A stretch of 64,000 bases of DNA from Eopsaltria australis (GCA_034509425.1 JAVTVJ010000541.1:620001-684000); one strand, 5' to 3'. Counted from the first letter of the stretch, positions 1 to 14,700 are shown. Numbers and translations are program-made. Notes: generated by a model from the sequence alone, not told the origin.

Positions 1-2719
1 TGTAATTGCAGCTTCAGTGACCTGCTCTGCTCTTTCTTCAGCCAGTAACCCCTTACTCAAAATACTGCTGTAAAGCTAAAAGCAAAGTAGTCATACCAAG
101 GGGTGGATCTGCTTTGATGGAATAGTTTTCTAAATGGAATTAAATTGCTGTTCAAAGTGTGCTTCCTTCAGTGACAAAAGTGTGATTTTACCTCTTTGCA
201 TTCCTTGTATCTCTGCAAAACTGAACCACCTGAGAGGGGACACTTCATGCCTCTCCATATCTGGGCATTTCCACTAAAACTGAGCCAGCTTTTGATAACA
301 AAACGTATATTTTTCAGTGATGTTTAAGTTAAGAGCCTTGGTAAATTTAGTGCTCCCATGGCACTAAATCACATGGCACTTAGAGAAACATCATTTAATC
401 TCATACCTGAGCATGTCTTTTGTTGCTGGTGAGGCTGACAGCATCTCTTGAAGACACAGGAGAGCAGATGCTTTTTAGTATTTCTGTTTTCTTGGTACTT
501 TGAACCTTTGCAATGCCAGCCAGCTTCAGATTTTTTTCAGAAGCTGTGAATGTATCTCATGGTTTTGGGGGGACTGAGATGTGACAGCCTCATGTAGAAA
601 CCATTTAATGGCACTTTTCTCCCTTTAAATGAAAGAATCATTTCTTGTGATAAAAGAAATGTAAAAATGTATATGTTTTGGGCATAAGTTGGTGCTGCTG
701 CATTAAATGCTGAGTCTTTTGTCTCCCAATAGAAGCATGAGGGCCAGCAACCTTGCCTTAGGTACAGGCACACTGAAAGAGAGAATCCCAGACACTCACC
801 TGCAATTTCAGCAAGAGCATTTCTGAACACAAATAGTACTGCAGGAACCAGGTGCATTTACGGTTGGGTATGAATAAATAATAATTGTATTAAAGGTGTA
901 GGGTTGACTGGTTCCTATTCTGGAATTGGAATCTCCTCGTAAAATCTTCAGCCGTTTGGCTTGTGATTGAAAGCTGCATGATGTTCCCACATTGGAGCTC
1001 GTTGCAGGGAAAAGCTTAAAGCTGTCAGTTGTTCCAAAAGCTAATGGAGACATTAAGAATATAGCAGCTTACTGGGGAGAAAACAGAGTGTGTGGGGAAC
1101 ACGTGTCACTAGCATATGCTGTAACTGGACTGTAAGTGGTCTCCACATATTCATGAATGATGGCTGACCTCTACTCTGCTAGGGCACATGTGTGCATGTC
1201 CATCATGACAACACACTCTGAACTTACTCCATCAGAGGCTCTTGGGAACATAATCCCCATATCTGACTCCAAATATAACTCTGCTGGTCTGCAATATAAG
1301 GCAGTGGGGAGAGCTGCTGCATCGAGGAGCCATTTGGAAACTGCTGCAGTGATATTCACAGAGATCTCTGTGCCTGGTTGATGACCTTCTTCACTAAGAG
1401 GCAAATGTCTGCAGCTTGTAAAAGAAAAAGATGCCTCTGAATGCCTTTCCACTTTTAAAAGCTCCTCAGTGTCAGCTCAGCAGAGCAAGTGAAACCCACA
1501 AGTGGCAGTGCTTACTGTACTTGTACTGTATGAATGTATGAGCCATACATCTGGACGAGGAGGTTTGTCCCAAGCAGAGGAGTGGGAATATATCTAGGAG
1601 CTGCCTCCAGCTTAGAGCTAGAGCTTTGACCTGAGCCAAACCACTAACTAGGAATTGTTTCCAAGTCAGTTCCTGTGGAAATAAGGGCAGTAACACCTCT
1701 CTGCCTCAGTGTCCTCCTTTTTAATCTGTTTGTAAAACAAGACTGCAGAAGAGTTCATAGGGGATTAGGAAAGACTCATTCATTTGTATTTAAAGAACAT
1801 CAGGATCCTTGGAGAAAAGTTCCTTATTAGAGCAATAATGAATACAAAAAATAATAACAATTCTCTTATCACTGGGAAATTTCAGGGATTTTTGGTCAGC
1901 ATCGCTTGACTATAGCTTTGTTTGTCCTGTGGATTGCAACAAAAGAACAAATCATCCTCTCTAAGTATTTTTGAATACGGAGGATGAAAATTATATATTG
2001 CAATCCTTTAAAAGAAAATTAAAACTTTAACTCTGAGGTGTGTGTAATAAAATGGCACTTTAATTCTCTAGTGTGCCATGCAGGCTTCTTCTGTTAATTT
2101 ATTCACTTCTTTTCTTTTTGTGCTTCATGTAATATTCTGAAGTTATTAATGTGGCAATATATTTGACCACAAAAACCTGCCTTCTAGTGTTGTTAAGATT
2201 GTGAATTAACTCCACAATGGAAGGCATTTCTGACTTCAAGGCAAAGAGATCATGCTTGGGATAAAATGATTAACAACATGACGAATATGCAAGAATTTCT
2301 AGCAGGAGGTTTTCCCAGGTGTCTTGCCATCATGTGTATGTAGGCTTAGAGCTGTCAAGCCTGTGGGACTCAGCTGTCAGTATTGTGTCTCTGTAGGGCA
2401 GATGCCTGTGAACACCACAGCTGAGCTGGACAGCCCCTGAACAGCACTGCAAGCACTGGTGTGCTTGGGATACCTCCCAGTGCCCACTGAGGGTGCCAGG
2501 CTGAGGTCCCTGCATCACACCTCCCAGTACAGCACACACTGCAAAATCCACTTGGTAAGGAGGCACCTCAGCCCTTAAATGACTTGTGTGTCATCTCTCT
2601 TAGCTGAGTAACGCAAAATCCAGCAGCAGCCAACAGAAAGGAATTTGGTGGGATGAGTTCAGTTCAGTGCAATCCTAGAAATCCTAGAAATGCCCCATCA
2701 ATTTAATTTTTACCTCTGA

Positions 2720-2761
2720 GCTGCATCATCTAAGGTTGACGCTGCATCATCTAAGTTTGAC
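2720..2761 (+). repeat. 21-bp tandem duplication (two full copies plus a partial)
   Basis: GCTGCATCATCTAAGGTTGA C is followed immediately by the same unit with one substitution (TAAGTTTGAC), then a partial third copy GCTGCACC. A recent local tandem duplication in noncoding DNA. Confidence 0.9.
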
Positions 2762-5700
2762 GCTGCACCTTGTAGTGATTGTAGCATAAAGCCTTGACTG
2801 AACAGTGCCTACCTAGGTTGTAGGTACCTGCAAATATCTTTTCTCATCGGACTCATTCTGTTATCCCTGTGTTTAGGCACTTCTAGGACTCATCCTGCAT
2901 CAGTGCTGCAGTTTACACTGAATGCACAGTGTAATTACTGGGTACAGGTACAGGACTCCCTCTCTGTGGGGTTTTGGCAGTAACAGGCAAAAACCTGGGG
3001 GAAAACCAAGGTTTTGTTAGGGGTAGTTGCTAGGATTAATACCAGGCATGAGGAAGAGGAGTAGTTAAGGAGAAGCTAAGCTGAATGGTGTATTCTACAC
3101 CCAGCATTGGGAGTCACTGAGGCCTTGGCTCTGCTATGGATGTAGCATGCACTCCTGGGGCGGCCTGGAGAGGCTGTCTTGGCAGAGAGCTATGAGGAGC
3201 AGGACTTTCCAAAATGCTTTTGTCAAGCCTAGTACTGCAGTGTTGGCTCTGGTGTTTGTGTCTCCATGCTGCTCATGCCTCCAAAATGTCTGCTTCATGC
3301 TCAGTAGTTGGAAAGACACTCAGAAGACTGGGAAAGGGACCAAGAATAGAATTGTGTCCCCACATAAATCCATTATGAGTAGTCTATCATGATTGCTATC
3401 ACCTCAAAGCAGTTGTAAGAGTAGATTAAAGAAGGTCCAGAGTGGGAGGGCAGAGAAATGCAGAATATTTTCTTCCATCAGAAAGACCATCAGCTCCAGT
3501 GCTGTTGTGAGCCTTCACTTGATACCTGAGCTCCCTGACTCTTGGCGCAAGCAGAAGTGTTTGGTTGGTGTTGTCTTTGCCAGGGGCTGGGCAGAGGCAG
3601 GTTGCATCACCCTAGTACTTTGCTGGACTTCTGGAGAAGAGGTTAAGTTAAGGTGAATTTTTCACTCAGGGAGGAGGAGTTGAACTATAACTACTCACTC
3701 CCCTCACTGCTTCCAGGCCAGAGCTGCTGAAGTGGGGTCAAGCCATGGCCCCCCTCTCCTCTGTCCTCCAGTCCTGGTGCTGAGCACACTGAGAGCTGAG
3801 TACATACACTTTACAGGGCTGTCAAATAAACAGTGAAAGAAAACAGACTTCAAAACTCATTTAATTGGAAAAGAGCACCTGTGTTTTTAAGTGAAGGTAG
3901 TGTTTGTTTGTCACTGCTGTCAGCAGCAGGGGCTCTGCCCAGAAGGCCCTTTAGGCACCTGATCGTGTCAGGGAGAGCTGTGAGGTCACGATGCAGCACC
4001 CACAGTGCTGGCAGCCCTGGGGCAAGGGGAGGTGGGCACAGTGTCAGCCCCAGGGTGTGGCTGCCAGCACCACTCAGCACTCCTGGCTCGCTCCAGGCAC
4101 CGTGGCTCAGCCATCTCACACTGTCCTGGCCACGGTGGGGGAAGGAGATGCAGACAGGTTTTCTCCACGCAGACAACTGGGTAGGTATCCCTTTAGTTCT
4201 ACTTTTGGGGTGAAATGCTGTTTCCTGACTGATTATGAAATGAAATACAACCTGCTTTGCATATATGAACTTGTTACTGGTGAGGGCTGGCGCCCTGTCC
4301 TGGTCAAATTTGCCAGCAGTTTCAGTGTCCACCACTTCTCTCCCTTTTCCCAGCCTAACTCTGAAATCCTTCTGCCTTGCAGAGGTCAGGAATGACACTC
4401 AGGTCTTAGGGCAAAGGCTGGTCGGGGTGTGGTGCATGCCCAGGACCACGGGCACGACAGGGCTGTGCACAGGGCATCTCCAGCAGGGTGAGAGTTCAGC
4501 ATGGTCTGCTTGGGAAGGTTGGAAGGAAGTCACTTAGAGGAGAATACTTAATTTGTTTGGGTGCCTTTGATTTGATCCTATGAAATCTTAATCTGCTCGT
4601 ATTTCCTGCTGGAAAATTCACAAAGATATACAAAAATAGGACCAGACCTGCAAATTTTAGAGGACAAACAATGACTTTGCTTGTACTGCTGCTCCTAGTT
4701 TTCCCTTTATTCTTTTCTTATATTTTTTTAGGATTTTCTCATTATCCCTACTTCCTTTAAATCTCCTCTGGTGTGTATTTCATTTGTTTTTCCTTGCTCA
4801 GGGGATCTCAGCCATTGCTGGGTTTCTACCCCCTTTCTAGGGCCCAGATCCTGCCACCTCTCTCCAGCTGTCTCAGCACTTGGTGCCTGGGCTGAGCTGC
4901 TCAGTGAGGCTTCCTCTCTCGTCTGCCAGGTGTCCTGAGACTGTCATTCTTCCTTACAGGAAGAAGGGCATTTCAGACATCCCAGGGGTGTCTGTTAACC
5001 TTCAGGGATGAGGAAAGGAGGCAAAATCAGTTTAAACGTGTAAAAGGCCAGCAGTGGCTGTGATGGATTTTATCCACTGGATCTCACCTTCTTGCTCATA
5101 CAGGATATTTGGCACTGGAGGTTTTCTCTACCTCACATTGTGAACTATTCATGCATCCAGTACGGAAACAAGTGTTCTTAAGTGTCTCTGTCCCATGAGG
5201 GTGAATTGTTGCATTCCTGTGCCATCCCAATAACAATAAATAATATCTTCTATTTATGGAGCTTCAGAGTTTCCCAAAGAGCCACCTTTGGGATGGAACA
5301 CACCAACAGTTAGTGCATAGCAACCCTAGACAACAACTTAACACATATGAATGTATCCAGTTGAAGCTGAAGCTGAGATTTCTTTTGGCAGAAGATAATT
5401 GCAAAACTTATTAATTATTATTGTTGTAGTTTATGCAGCTCTAAACTCAAGAGCAATAGACGCTTTTAAAATACTACCAGCAGTTAGAAAAAAAGCACAA
5501 AGGTATTACAATCACACCACAGTAATTTGCAGAAGGCAGAATGTGCTAGTAAAAATCCTCCCTTGGAGGTTTTCCCATCTAGGACTCAGCATAAGCTATT
5601 GAATAGTACGTAATGCCAGAAGAGGAGAAAGATGGCTTTTTCATAAGTTCCCAGAGTAAACCTGAGCCTACAGTTTAGTTGCTCTGGAGCTAACAGCACA

Positions 5701-8700
5701 TCTACAAAGCATGTTGTAGCTGTTTAGAAGTGAGATCTGGAAAGAATTCCAGTACAAGTATTTGATATGAATCTCTATGTGTTTTGCAGGGTGATTTTAT
5801 TTGAGTTGACAGTGGTTGGGATTTTTTGTCTCAAGCAACAGGACCATGAGTATACAGGCCTGGATTTACAGATCAAGTGCAAGATTGGGTGTTTGCTCAC
5901 TCTGGTACTGACCACAGTGAAAACCACTGATATACTGGATGATTATTATTAAAAACTCATGGACTTCACAAACTACTGTAGCTCAAATACTACATAGAAG
6001 GACTGTGTAATTATTTTGGAAATATTTTGTAGAAGCAGTGCATCTGCAAATGATTTTTGAAGGAACTATGAAATTTCATTACTATAATTTTTTTATATTG
6101 ATGCCAAAATAAATGGTAAAGCTGTGACAGGTGCAAAGGAAAATGTGAATCAGGAGACTGGAATTAATCATTCAAGGCATCTAATGTTGAGCAATATAAA
6201 AATATTCTTGTTTAAATAGTGTTTAATTTCCTTGCATTTTGATGCATGGCACCCATTCCTTGCTTTCTTTGTATTTTCTGGTCCTGCATTACTAGCAAGG
6301 AAGTTTTGTATTTTTTTCCTTCCATTGTTTTCCTAAATATCTGTAGCTTTTCAGAATGGGTAGAGATATTTTTTTTCAATGGAGATGTTTCATGATTGTC
6401 ATGCTCAACAAGGCTGGAAAAAGACCAGTCCAAGGTCTCATTAGCATCCCTCCTGCAAGGACAGCACAAGCTCCATCTTTGAAGCAATGAGCAAGCAGAG
6501 CATGTTCCAGCTCACACTCATGTCTGTGGAGTGGTTGCTGTTGATTGCAGCTGGCTCAGCTGCATATGCCAGGCTGCTTCTGCAGTAAACATCAATTTCC
6601 AAAATACCCATTTTTTTTGTGCCAGTTTGAAATGTGTGAGATGCCACTGTCCTTCAGTGTGACTGGGATATTGAAATCAGAAGGACTTGCGATCCCAAAT
6701 AACGCGGGCACTGTTAAAAGTATTGCCAGTGGAGACATCAAGCCTTGCCTCTTTGTTCAGGCCTGCCTGTTACACAGTCATTTTCTCAATGGATTTCAGA
6801 TAGACACTGGATGTGGGAATTGCTGCTGTGTTTTGAAACAGCAATACTTTCTGTCACCAACTAAAAGATTGCAATGAAAATGCATTTGGAGTTTGCAGTG
6901 CTTCAGCACTTCGGTCTGTGCTCTGTATTGACTGTAAACACTTCAGAAATCAAGAATACCTGCACGAGTGTCATTATGGATCAGCTAAAAGCCTTGATTT
7001 TGTGAACATGTTTACTTTTGTTCCTAAGAGAAGACTCCCTAATCTCTGAAGGAAGGTGTACCTGTTACCCACATTAGAATTTTCACCAGTAATAATTTCA
7101 TTATTGTTTTATGTTTATCTTTTTTTGTCTAAAACACTTTTGTAAAGTTTAAAGGAAACCAGTTGTGACTTTTTTGAAAAGACAGTATTTATCTCATTAT
7201 TCCCATTATATTTTTATTCAGATATTTGACAGCATGAATTTTCTAACGAGTTTAGCAGACTAGAAACATTCAAAAAATGCCTGAAGGCAATGGTTTATGT
7301 GATCATAATTCAAACCACGTGCCTTTTCCTTAATGGAATGAGACTAAAGAACTATTTTGTTTGCATTTGTCAGTGTATTGATACCAGCCACATTAGTACG
7401 TTTCATACAGTGACTTTCAATCCCAGGAATCACTTTACTGTTAGGAGTAGTCTCTGATTACCTGGGACTCATCTAATTAATCATCATTAAGGGGTTGTGA
7501 CATAGTTTTTAGGCCTGGGGGAATTCTTAGAGTGTTCTCAGGTGGCATCTTCCTATATACTCCACATGTATCACTGACTCCATTTTCCACGTTCAGCTAC
7601 AGGGGAAGTGTGAAAATCCATCCCTAGCTGCCCAGTTCCCCCAATTCCCCAGGCAGATTTTGGCATGGACCTTTCAGGTGTGTGCTGGGATGTGCCAGCC
7701 AGCCCAGGTGAGCTGCACAGGGAGGAGCTGGGACTGATTCCTGCAGGGCAGCAGCACCAGGAGTTCTGTCTCTGAGTGCCCTGTTTCTGTTTCCTCACGT
7801 TTCTGCAGTGGTTGCTTTTCTGTTCCTCATTTGGCTCCTTTCTTCCCAGCCATTATTTAGCACTGTTCTTCATAGAAGCACATTTGCTATCTTTCAGGCC
7901 AGGTTTTTAGCTGTTCTTGGCCTTGCTGTGTTTGCGTGAATCCCTCCCGCTAGCGTTGATAATCTCACTGCTTGTTAATCTCCCATTCCTGACATTCAGC
8001 AAAACCTTGAACAATTACACATTGGCTTTTTCTGAAAGGATGGGCATGAACTTCTCGTTCTCTCTCTAGTGCTTTCTGGCTTACTGAATGCCAATTTTAG
8101 ATTGCTTACTTTTCTTAAATGTGGCTTAGACTCGTATCATTTTAGAGAGACGGTATTGTAATTACTTGGATTACTGGAATGAGAAATGCAAACAGCTGTG
8201 TTGCCTCTTGCAGTTAATGGGTGTGCTCTGATCTGCTGCTGGACTGGAAGCAGGTCAGGCAAGTGTGTTTGCTGTGCCTTGCATACTCCTGGTACCTGTT
8301 TTTCTGCTAAGACACGCAAAAATTAAATATTTTTCAAAACCTTTGTGGTTTCCAATAATCCCTTCTTGAGAAGGATTCTGAACTAGGAAGAAAGTTGGTT
8401 TGAGAAGGAGGAAGTGCAAATTTAAAATCCTTCCCTAATTCACATCTGGGTTGAAACCTTTCTCCTAAACCAAGCTGGCCTCCTCCTCACCGTCCACTGG
8501 TGCTCCAGTGCCAAACCATGCAGGGGGATATTTTGCACCCCAATAACTGCTGAACATGTTCTGCAGGACTCTGAGTTCTTGAGACAATGCAAACATGTTT
8601 TGATATTTCGTTGACTTCTGTGGAATAAAATTGTATTATTAAATTATTTTTCTTCTGCTGTTCTTCACTCCTTCTCCTTCTGGGCCCACAGAAAGTGTAT

Positions 8701-8839
8701 TCTACAAACCAAAAAGAGAAACTCATTAGATTACAAGAAGTCTGAATGTTTTATCTTTTCTCTCTTCACCTCTCCTCACCCAGAGATAAACCCACATTTG
8801 AACCACAGTACCTCTGCAGTCAGCTAAACTGCAGCATGA

Positions 8840-8883
8840 CACAACTTCCTCTTGTAATGCAGCGTACCACAACTTCCTCTTGT
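8840..8883 (+). repeat. 16-bp direct repeat with ETS-type cores
   Basis: CACAACTTCCTCTTGT occurs at 8840-8855 and again exactly at 8868-8883, with a 12-bp spacer. Each copy contains TTCCTC, the complement of a GAGGAA ETS core. Function unknown. Confidence 0.8.
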
Positions 8884-9197
8884 CATTTCTCAGCATCTGG
8901 GGGGAGTGAACCCTGCTCACACTGCCCAAACCCCATCTCTCAGCTGAGAAGGAACCTGGGACAGGATAGGGACAGTGATTCTGGGGAAACTTCCACGGGA
9001 ATTCATCCAATGTGTTGTGTAAAATGCAAAATACTGCATGAAATCTGGATGGAGGTGTGTGTAGCTGAAACAAATATCACACTGTCTGGCTCACCTTGTC
9101 TGTGGTGGGGTGATAGAGTGCACAGGACTCTGAGAGCAGCCATGTGACACCTCTGGATTGACTGGACTTGTGGCTGCCTGAGTTCTCATACGATCCC

Positions 9198-9207
9198 CTA
9201 AAAATAG
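9198..9207 (+). promoter_or_regulatory. MEF2-consensus site
   Basis: CTAAAAATAG is a perfect match to the MEF2 consensus YTA(A/T)4TAR. It lies far upstream (17 kb) of the cardiac gene C10orf71. A single 10-mer can arise by chance in 64 kb, so function is unproven. Confidence 0.3.
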
Positions 9208-12200
9208 CCCCTTATGGTTCCCATCATTGTTTGTCCAGCTATTTTAATTAGCCTGTGGTCTCCAGTTTTTGCTTTGCAATTTGTAAATGGGAAATATTTA
9301 CAGTAGGCCAGTAACCCCACATTCTTCCAACCTTTTCCTAAATTAGATGGATTATAGCTATGTTTATAAATTACCTAATGCATTTGGCTAGTATTTCTAA
9401 ATGTTGCTGGCTTCTGCATAATGTTTTTAATAAGAACTAATTTTAGATTGTTCAGACTATTTACAGGTGTTTTTTTCCCACATCTGATATGTCACAAGTG
9501 TGCTCATTTGTTAAACTTTATTTGAAAGACTGGTTTATTGCATGTCCTGGCACAGGCTGAACCTCTCCTGCAAATTGCAAAGTGCTGTCAGTTTTTGCTG
9601 ACATATCCTGATGAGAAGGGAAAGATTTCCAAGGAAAATCAATGCCCAGAAGGCAGACAGGTACTTGGCATGTTTTTTGACTATTTTAGGTAGTGCAAAC
9701 CCTTTGAAAAATGGGCCCAGGTAGAAGAGTGCTTTGCAGGTTTAATCTTTACTTGTAGATTAATTTAGCCCTCTTCTGCTGTTTAACAGTCTCCATAGTT
9801 AGTTTCTTTTCTGCCACATCTGTCTTCCACTCTTGACAGAGAATGTTTAATGGTGAAACAATTATGTAAAAGCATTTTTCTGGGGTTCTTCAGATGTGAT
9901 CACACTACATGAGGTGGCTGTGTTAGGGGTAAAATATGACTGCTTCTGACTGAAAAGTCAGTTTGCTTTGGGGGAAATAAGCAGCATGAGTCTGTGACTG
10001 TCATCCTTGCCAAAAGTGTCCCTGAGGCTGTGTTTTTAGAGTCCTTCTAGCCTGCATTCTGTTCCCAAAAGCCAAAAGGGAGATGCTGAGCCCCAGACTG
10101 GTGCCATGGTCGGGCACTTCACAGAGTTTTAGGATGAGTGTTCTGGGCTGGAATCCAGACAAGTTGTTTCTGAGTCAGCTGAGTCTGGGTGCTATTGATG
10201 GCACAGCAGCAGGGACAGGAGATCAGGAGATCAGAAATTATTTTAAAATTGTATTTAAGCTCTTATTCACAGATTGACAAAAAGATGGTGGAACCAATGT
10301 CTGCAGTGATCACAAATGCAGTCGAAGCCAAAATGCAGCAAAGTTTGATGGTTTCATAAGAAATCTGATTTCAGAAAAGAAATATAGAAAATTTTTTTTA
10401 GGAAATAATATCTTCTACTGCTTTCTGAGGCAGGATGAAAATAATTTTTTTATTTTAGTATATTAAACACCATATTATAAAATTATGAAAGATGAAATTA
10501 AGGAAGTACTTATTTTTCTTGAACCCTCCTCAGATTTCTTCCAGAGCTTCCTTTTACAGAGACTTTTTACTTTGCTAGGCTTCATTCAAAGCTTCAGTAA
10601 CGACAAATAGGAAAAAATGCAATGGCTTAAAAAATTTTCTCCTTGTCAGAATTGTAGGAGTCCCTAGAATTGGGACCAATGAACTGCATCTTCTGGCAAG
10701 GTTTGAATGCTAAGGAATAGACCTGGAGAGAGGCTGTGGATGAGTCCTGCATCTTTCTTGTTGCACAAATTCTGCACAAGGAGTGGGTAAGCAGCCCTTC
10801 CAGAAAGGTGGAGAAATGTCCCCAAGGGAAGAGGCCATAGGACTGCAAATGGTTCTCAGGTACTGGGAATCCTTCTGTCCTCACATACATCTTCTCAGCT
10901 GGGTTTGTCAGGACAGGATCTGGTTCAAACCAGGATGTATAAGGGGCTGGACACAGACAGAGGAGTATGTCCTGTCATTTCCCCTGTACCATATGCAGCA
11001 CAGCCTGTGTTGGCAGGGAGGAGGTGCTGAGCAGAAAATGCAGCCTTGATCTTGTTCCCCTCTGGGAGAGAAAATACCTGTATCAACAATTCCCTATTCA
11101 CTGCTTTTGTTCGGCTGCTATGACCCCGGGGCTGCTCTGTCCAGCCAATGTTCTACACTCACCTACACTCATTGTCCAGTGCCCAGAAATCAAATTATTC
11201 CACTCACTGTGATAATAGTCAACAAATCATTCAATCTGTGGCTGCCAGGTAAGAACTGAACCTGCATTGCTCTGCTGGACAAAAAGTGCTGTAAGCAAAC
11301 AACTGAAAACTCAATATAGTTCTATTGCTCTCATGGGTTCCTAAATAGACCCCTTGCTTGTTAATGCCATGAGAATTATAAAACATTTAATTTCTCCAAC
11401 CAAAACAGTTTGATGCTTGCATTTTCCTAGTCCAGGGTGATGTTTTCATTTCTGTTTATAATCAGTTCCACTTTTTGGTTTCCATGTACCAGGGACTTTT
11501 TGCATGTGATTGGTGCATTGACCCCTCGGGGTCTGCATACGGCTTCTCTGGGATTTGAAGCTAAGGTAACAAAGGAAAAAACTGTCTCTGTCAGTAGGGC
11601 AGAACTCCATTTATTTCCCTAGAGAAAGTGCTGGGATAGGATACAAATCAGAAGAGGCTGAAAGCTACTCTCTTGCATGAGGGTCTCTTGTCAGAATTCT
11701 CAGCATTGCCAAGCATATGAAGTTTCATGTGTGTATGTGAAAGATGGAGTTCATTATGCATACAAACATACATTCATTTTCCATTGACATATTTAAACAG
11801 CGAACTGCATGCTGTTTTCATGCAAGTTTAAAATTTCAGTCCAAATTACTGTCTACAAAAGTTCAGTGTGATCTGTTATTGCTCTACAATCACTGAAAGA
11901 AAGCAGCAGGAATTTTTGCTTTTTAAATTTCCTGGGAGCGGGATAACAACATCTAAGTGCCACTGGGTTGTGTTTGCTGTGTGTTATTCAGTAATTTTCC
12001 CCAGAAGTGGTTTTATTTTAATGACAGGCCATCTGATCCCAGAGTCTCATGTGAACACTGAATTAGCAAATATATATATTTATTATCACGGTATTTGAAT
12101 AAGCTTAATGCCTATCCCAAGATTTGAGTCCTTTCAAAGCTGGAGTCTGTGAACCACATTTATCCTGATGAATAGTGTTAACCCCAGTTGCTTTCATGCG

Positions 12201-13539
12201 AGAGGCCTGTTTTGGATTTTCCAAGCAATCAGCCAACCTTCCTGCATTAGCAGTTACCATTTCCATAGGGATCTCTCTAGCTGTGATTCAGCCTCTCAGC
12301 AGTTCACAAGTTCAAGGCTTACAGAAAGCAGGGCTATACCTGCCTCTCTTCATAGACAGCAGACATGGGTTTATTTTTAGCACAAGTATTCCAGAAATAC
12401 ATTCCTCCCCTCTTTAGAAATCTGTGGGACAGACAGACACACACATACAGACAGTTTTGCCAACATTAGTGGCAGTGGGTGCCTGAAAACAACTTTTTCC
12501 GCTGTCTTTTGTAATCCCAAACAATTTTTTTCTGTGTGCATCTATGTCTCAGACCGTAGGTGCCATGACTCATGATACACCAGACCTTTGTGCATGAGTG
12601 TTCTTACAGGTGCAGAGCATGGGGAGCTGTTGGAAACGTGTAGTCCCAGGCCAGAACTTAGCACTTAGAAGTGCCCTGATGTTTGGCAAGACCAACATTC
12701 AGTTTGAGATGAGTTAGGAGAAACATTTGAGCACCAAAAGCCCAGACCAGGACTTTAGGAGAGTCATCTTTGCAAAATCTTCCTGCTGGACTCTAAGGTG
12801 AAAAATGCACCTCCCTCAGGTCAGGAATTCAAAGCTGAAGGTTGCTTTGGAGAAGGCAGGTCATTGTCCCTCCAAGGAGGGGTAAACCTGGGCTGCTCTT
12901 GGATATCAGGGACAATTAGTTCATCACAAGTGTCCTGGTGCTTGGAGGTTCTCAGGCAGCAGATATGGCTTGGGTTTTGCTTTGCTCATGTTGGAGCAAT
13001 GTAATTAGCAGCTCTTTTTAACATGCAAATAACCACTGGGCTCATGTGGAGTCCTGCTCTGCCATGGAAGCAGGAGTTGGGCTGTAATCACTGGAGATCC
13101 TGCTCTTCAATTTGCTGCAGGCTGTGACTCAAGTCCCGCATGATGCGGAGCCGCAGGAGAGTCCCACGACTCCAGTAAGGAGCTGTGTGCACTCAGCATC
13201 ACACAGGGTGCTATCCATTGCTCAGATCTGCAGTACAAAAGCTTAGCCTGTGGACTCCACGGCATATTTCCTCCATTATCCAACATCCTATTGCAGTGCG
13301 CCAGATGAAACCCAATGCCGGCATGTGCCTTCCATCAGGAAGGCAAACATCTTGTTTGCTTTGGAAGGACAGTAGAAGAGGTCCTTACTCCACGAACTCC
13401 AAGAACACTGGCTATATGTGTCCAGCCTTGATGATGAAATGAGCTATTTATGAAAAAGCACCCAGAGGACAGTAATGTGTTACTCGTGTGCATATGTACG
13501 CAGTATTTTTAGTGTGACCCTAATAAACACTTTGCCTCC

Positions 13540-14700
13540 CACCTGTAGGTACAAAACTGCAGTGCTCTAAGGTTTGATTCACTGGCAGCAGCGAGCCCAT
13601 GGCACAGCATTGCTGTCTGTATTAGTTATCTCTGAAGAATTACCAATGGCCAATCTGAGTGTAAAAATAGCTGATGACTGTTTGTTTCATCTGTCTGTTA
13701 CTCGACACCGCGTGGTTATTCCAATACGTATGTTTGCCTCTTCCCCACCATGATCTCCGCTTGGTTTCCCCTTGCCTTATAACTATTTAAATACATTTTA
13801 CTAACTTCGGATTCCTTGCTCATTTCACTTCACCTGGCTGGGCAGGTCTGAGAGGGCTCAAGGGTTAGCTCCTCCATTTTTATTGTTTTATTTATTTTCA
13901 GTCATCGTTTTTATTAAAATAGCCATGTTCAGAGGAAGAGTCTGACACACATAAATGATGGAAACTGCTAATAGTAAGCAGGCTGCTCTAAAATGTGCTG
14001 GGGCTCTGACTTAAGGGAGGAAAGCGCAACCCTGCCTTGTCCCTGTCAGGAAGCTGGAGCACAGAAGGTAAGGGGGAAGCATATGGGTGTTTTTAAAACA
14101 GGGAAATTGCGGAGAATGGTGATTTCTGAGTGTGTGAATGTGTGTGCACTCAAGGATCAGTAATGTGATTGATCAGACAGTAGAAATCAAGCAGCAATTA
14201 AATATTTTCTTCAGTGATTAGAGGTGGGATGTCCTTTCATTTTATCCAGCTTTTTTTTTTTCACAGAGAAATGCATGACTGTCTCTGAAAGTCTGTGTGT
14301 GGAAAGAGACATACACATAGATTTGTTTGCAGTGATTACTGTATATGACATGTAATTATTTTGCAAAGGGGCATGATCTTTTTAAAAGAACAGTAAATTG
14401 ATATGAAGCTCCATTTAATTGTCTTGCACTTTGTGCTGTAAACAACTTTAAGGAAATATACATTGGTTTTACTTTCCAGATGATTACTGCCTACAGATAA
14501 GCTACTCTTAAAAACTTTAGTGATTCTATATAGGGTTTGGAAGGCATTTATGTTTCTTTTTTTGGAACAAATAAGAATAGAATAATTTAAATATTTTATA
14601 AGAAGTCATTATCGTGCTACAGAGCCTGAAAAAGTAAGATAGTTCAAATACCTATGCAGTGCTAAGAGGCCACTATAAATGACTGTGACTATGACTTGTA
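13540..14700. promoter_or_regulatory. Possible conserved or regulatory AT-rich block upstream of C10orf71
   Basis: The segment contains a near-MEF2 site (GTAAAAATAGC near 13661), TGATTGATCAGACAG, CAGCAATTAAATATTTTC and CATGTAATTATTTTGC. No coding exon is visible. Called only from motif texture. Confidence 0.22.

Larger units (their letters stand above)
1..13539. other. Noncoding DNA upstream of C10orf71 (left part)
   Basis: I see no supported exon. Open frames are short (at most 182 codons, at 3850-4398 on the reverse strand) and show no recognised domain. The only structured items are the tandem duplication at 2720, the direct repeat at 8840 and the MEF2-like site at 9198. Noncoding 5' exons of C10orf71 may lie here unseen. 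Confidence 0.6.

Noticed and set aside
4098..4137. 9-bp inverted repeat CACCGTGGC/GCCACGGTG
   Set aside because: The stem is short with a 22-base loop in GC-richer sequence; expected by chance.
3850..4398. 182-codon reverse-strand frame
   Set aside because: No recognised domain, no splice partners and overlapping open frames on the other strand. Moderately GC-rich local composition explains the openness.
4490..4545. CR1-like antisense tail (GGTTGGAAGGAAGTC)
   Set aside because: Only a short resemblance to the antisense CR1 end, with no ATTCTATGA-type repeats.
5230..5300. SINE-like tail (AATAATATCTTCTATTTATGG)
   Set aside because: It resembles the 3' end of some old SINEs, but it is too short and lacks a core upstream.
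8746..9147. 133-codon + strand frame
   Set aside because: No recognised homology. It includes the 16-bp direct repeat, and an overlapping open frame on the reverse strand shows it is not specific.
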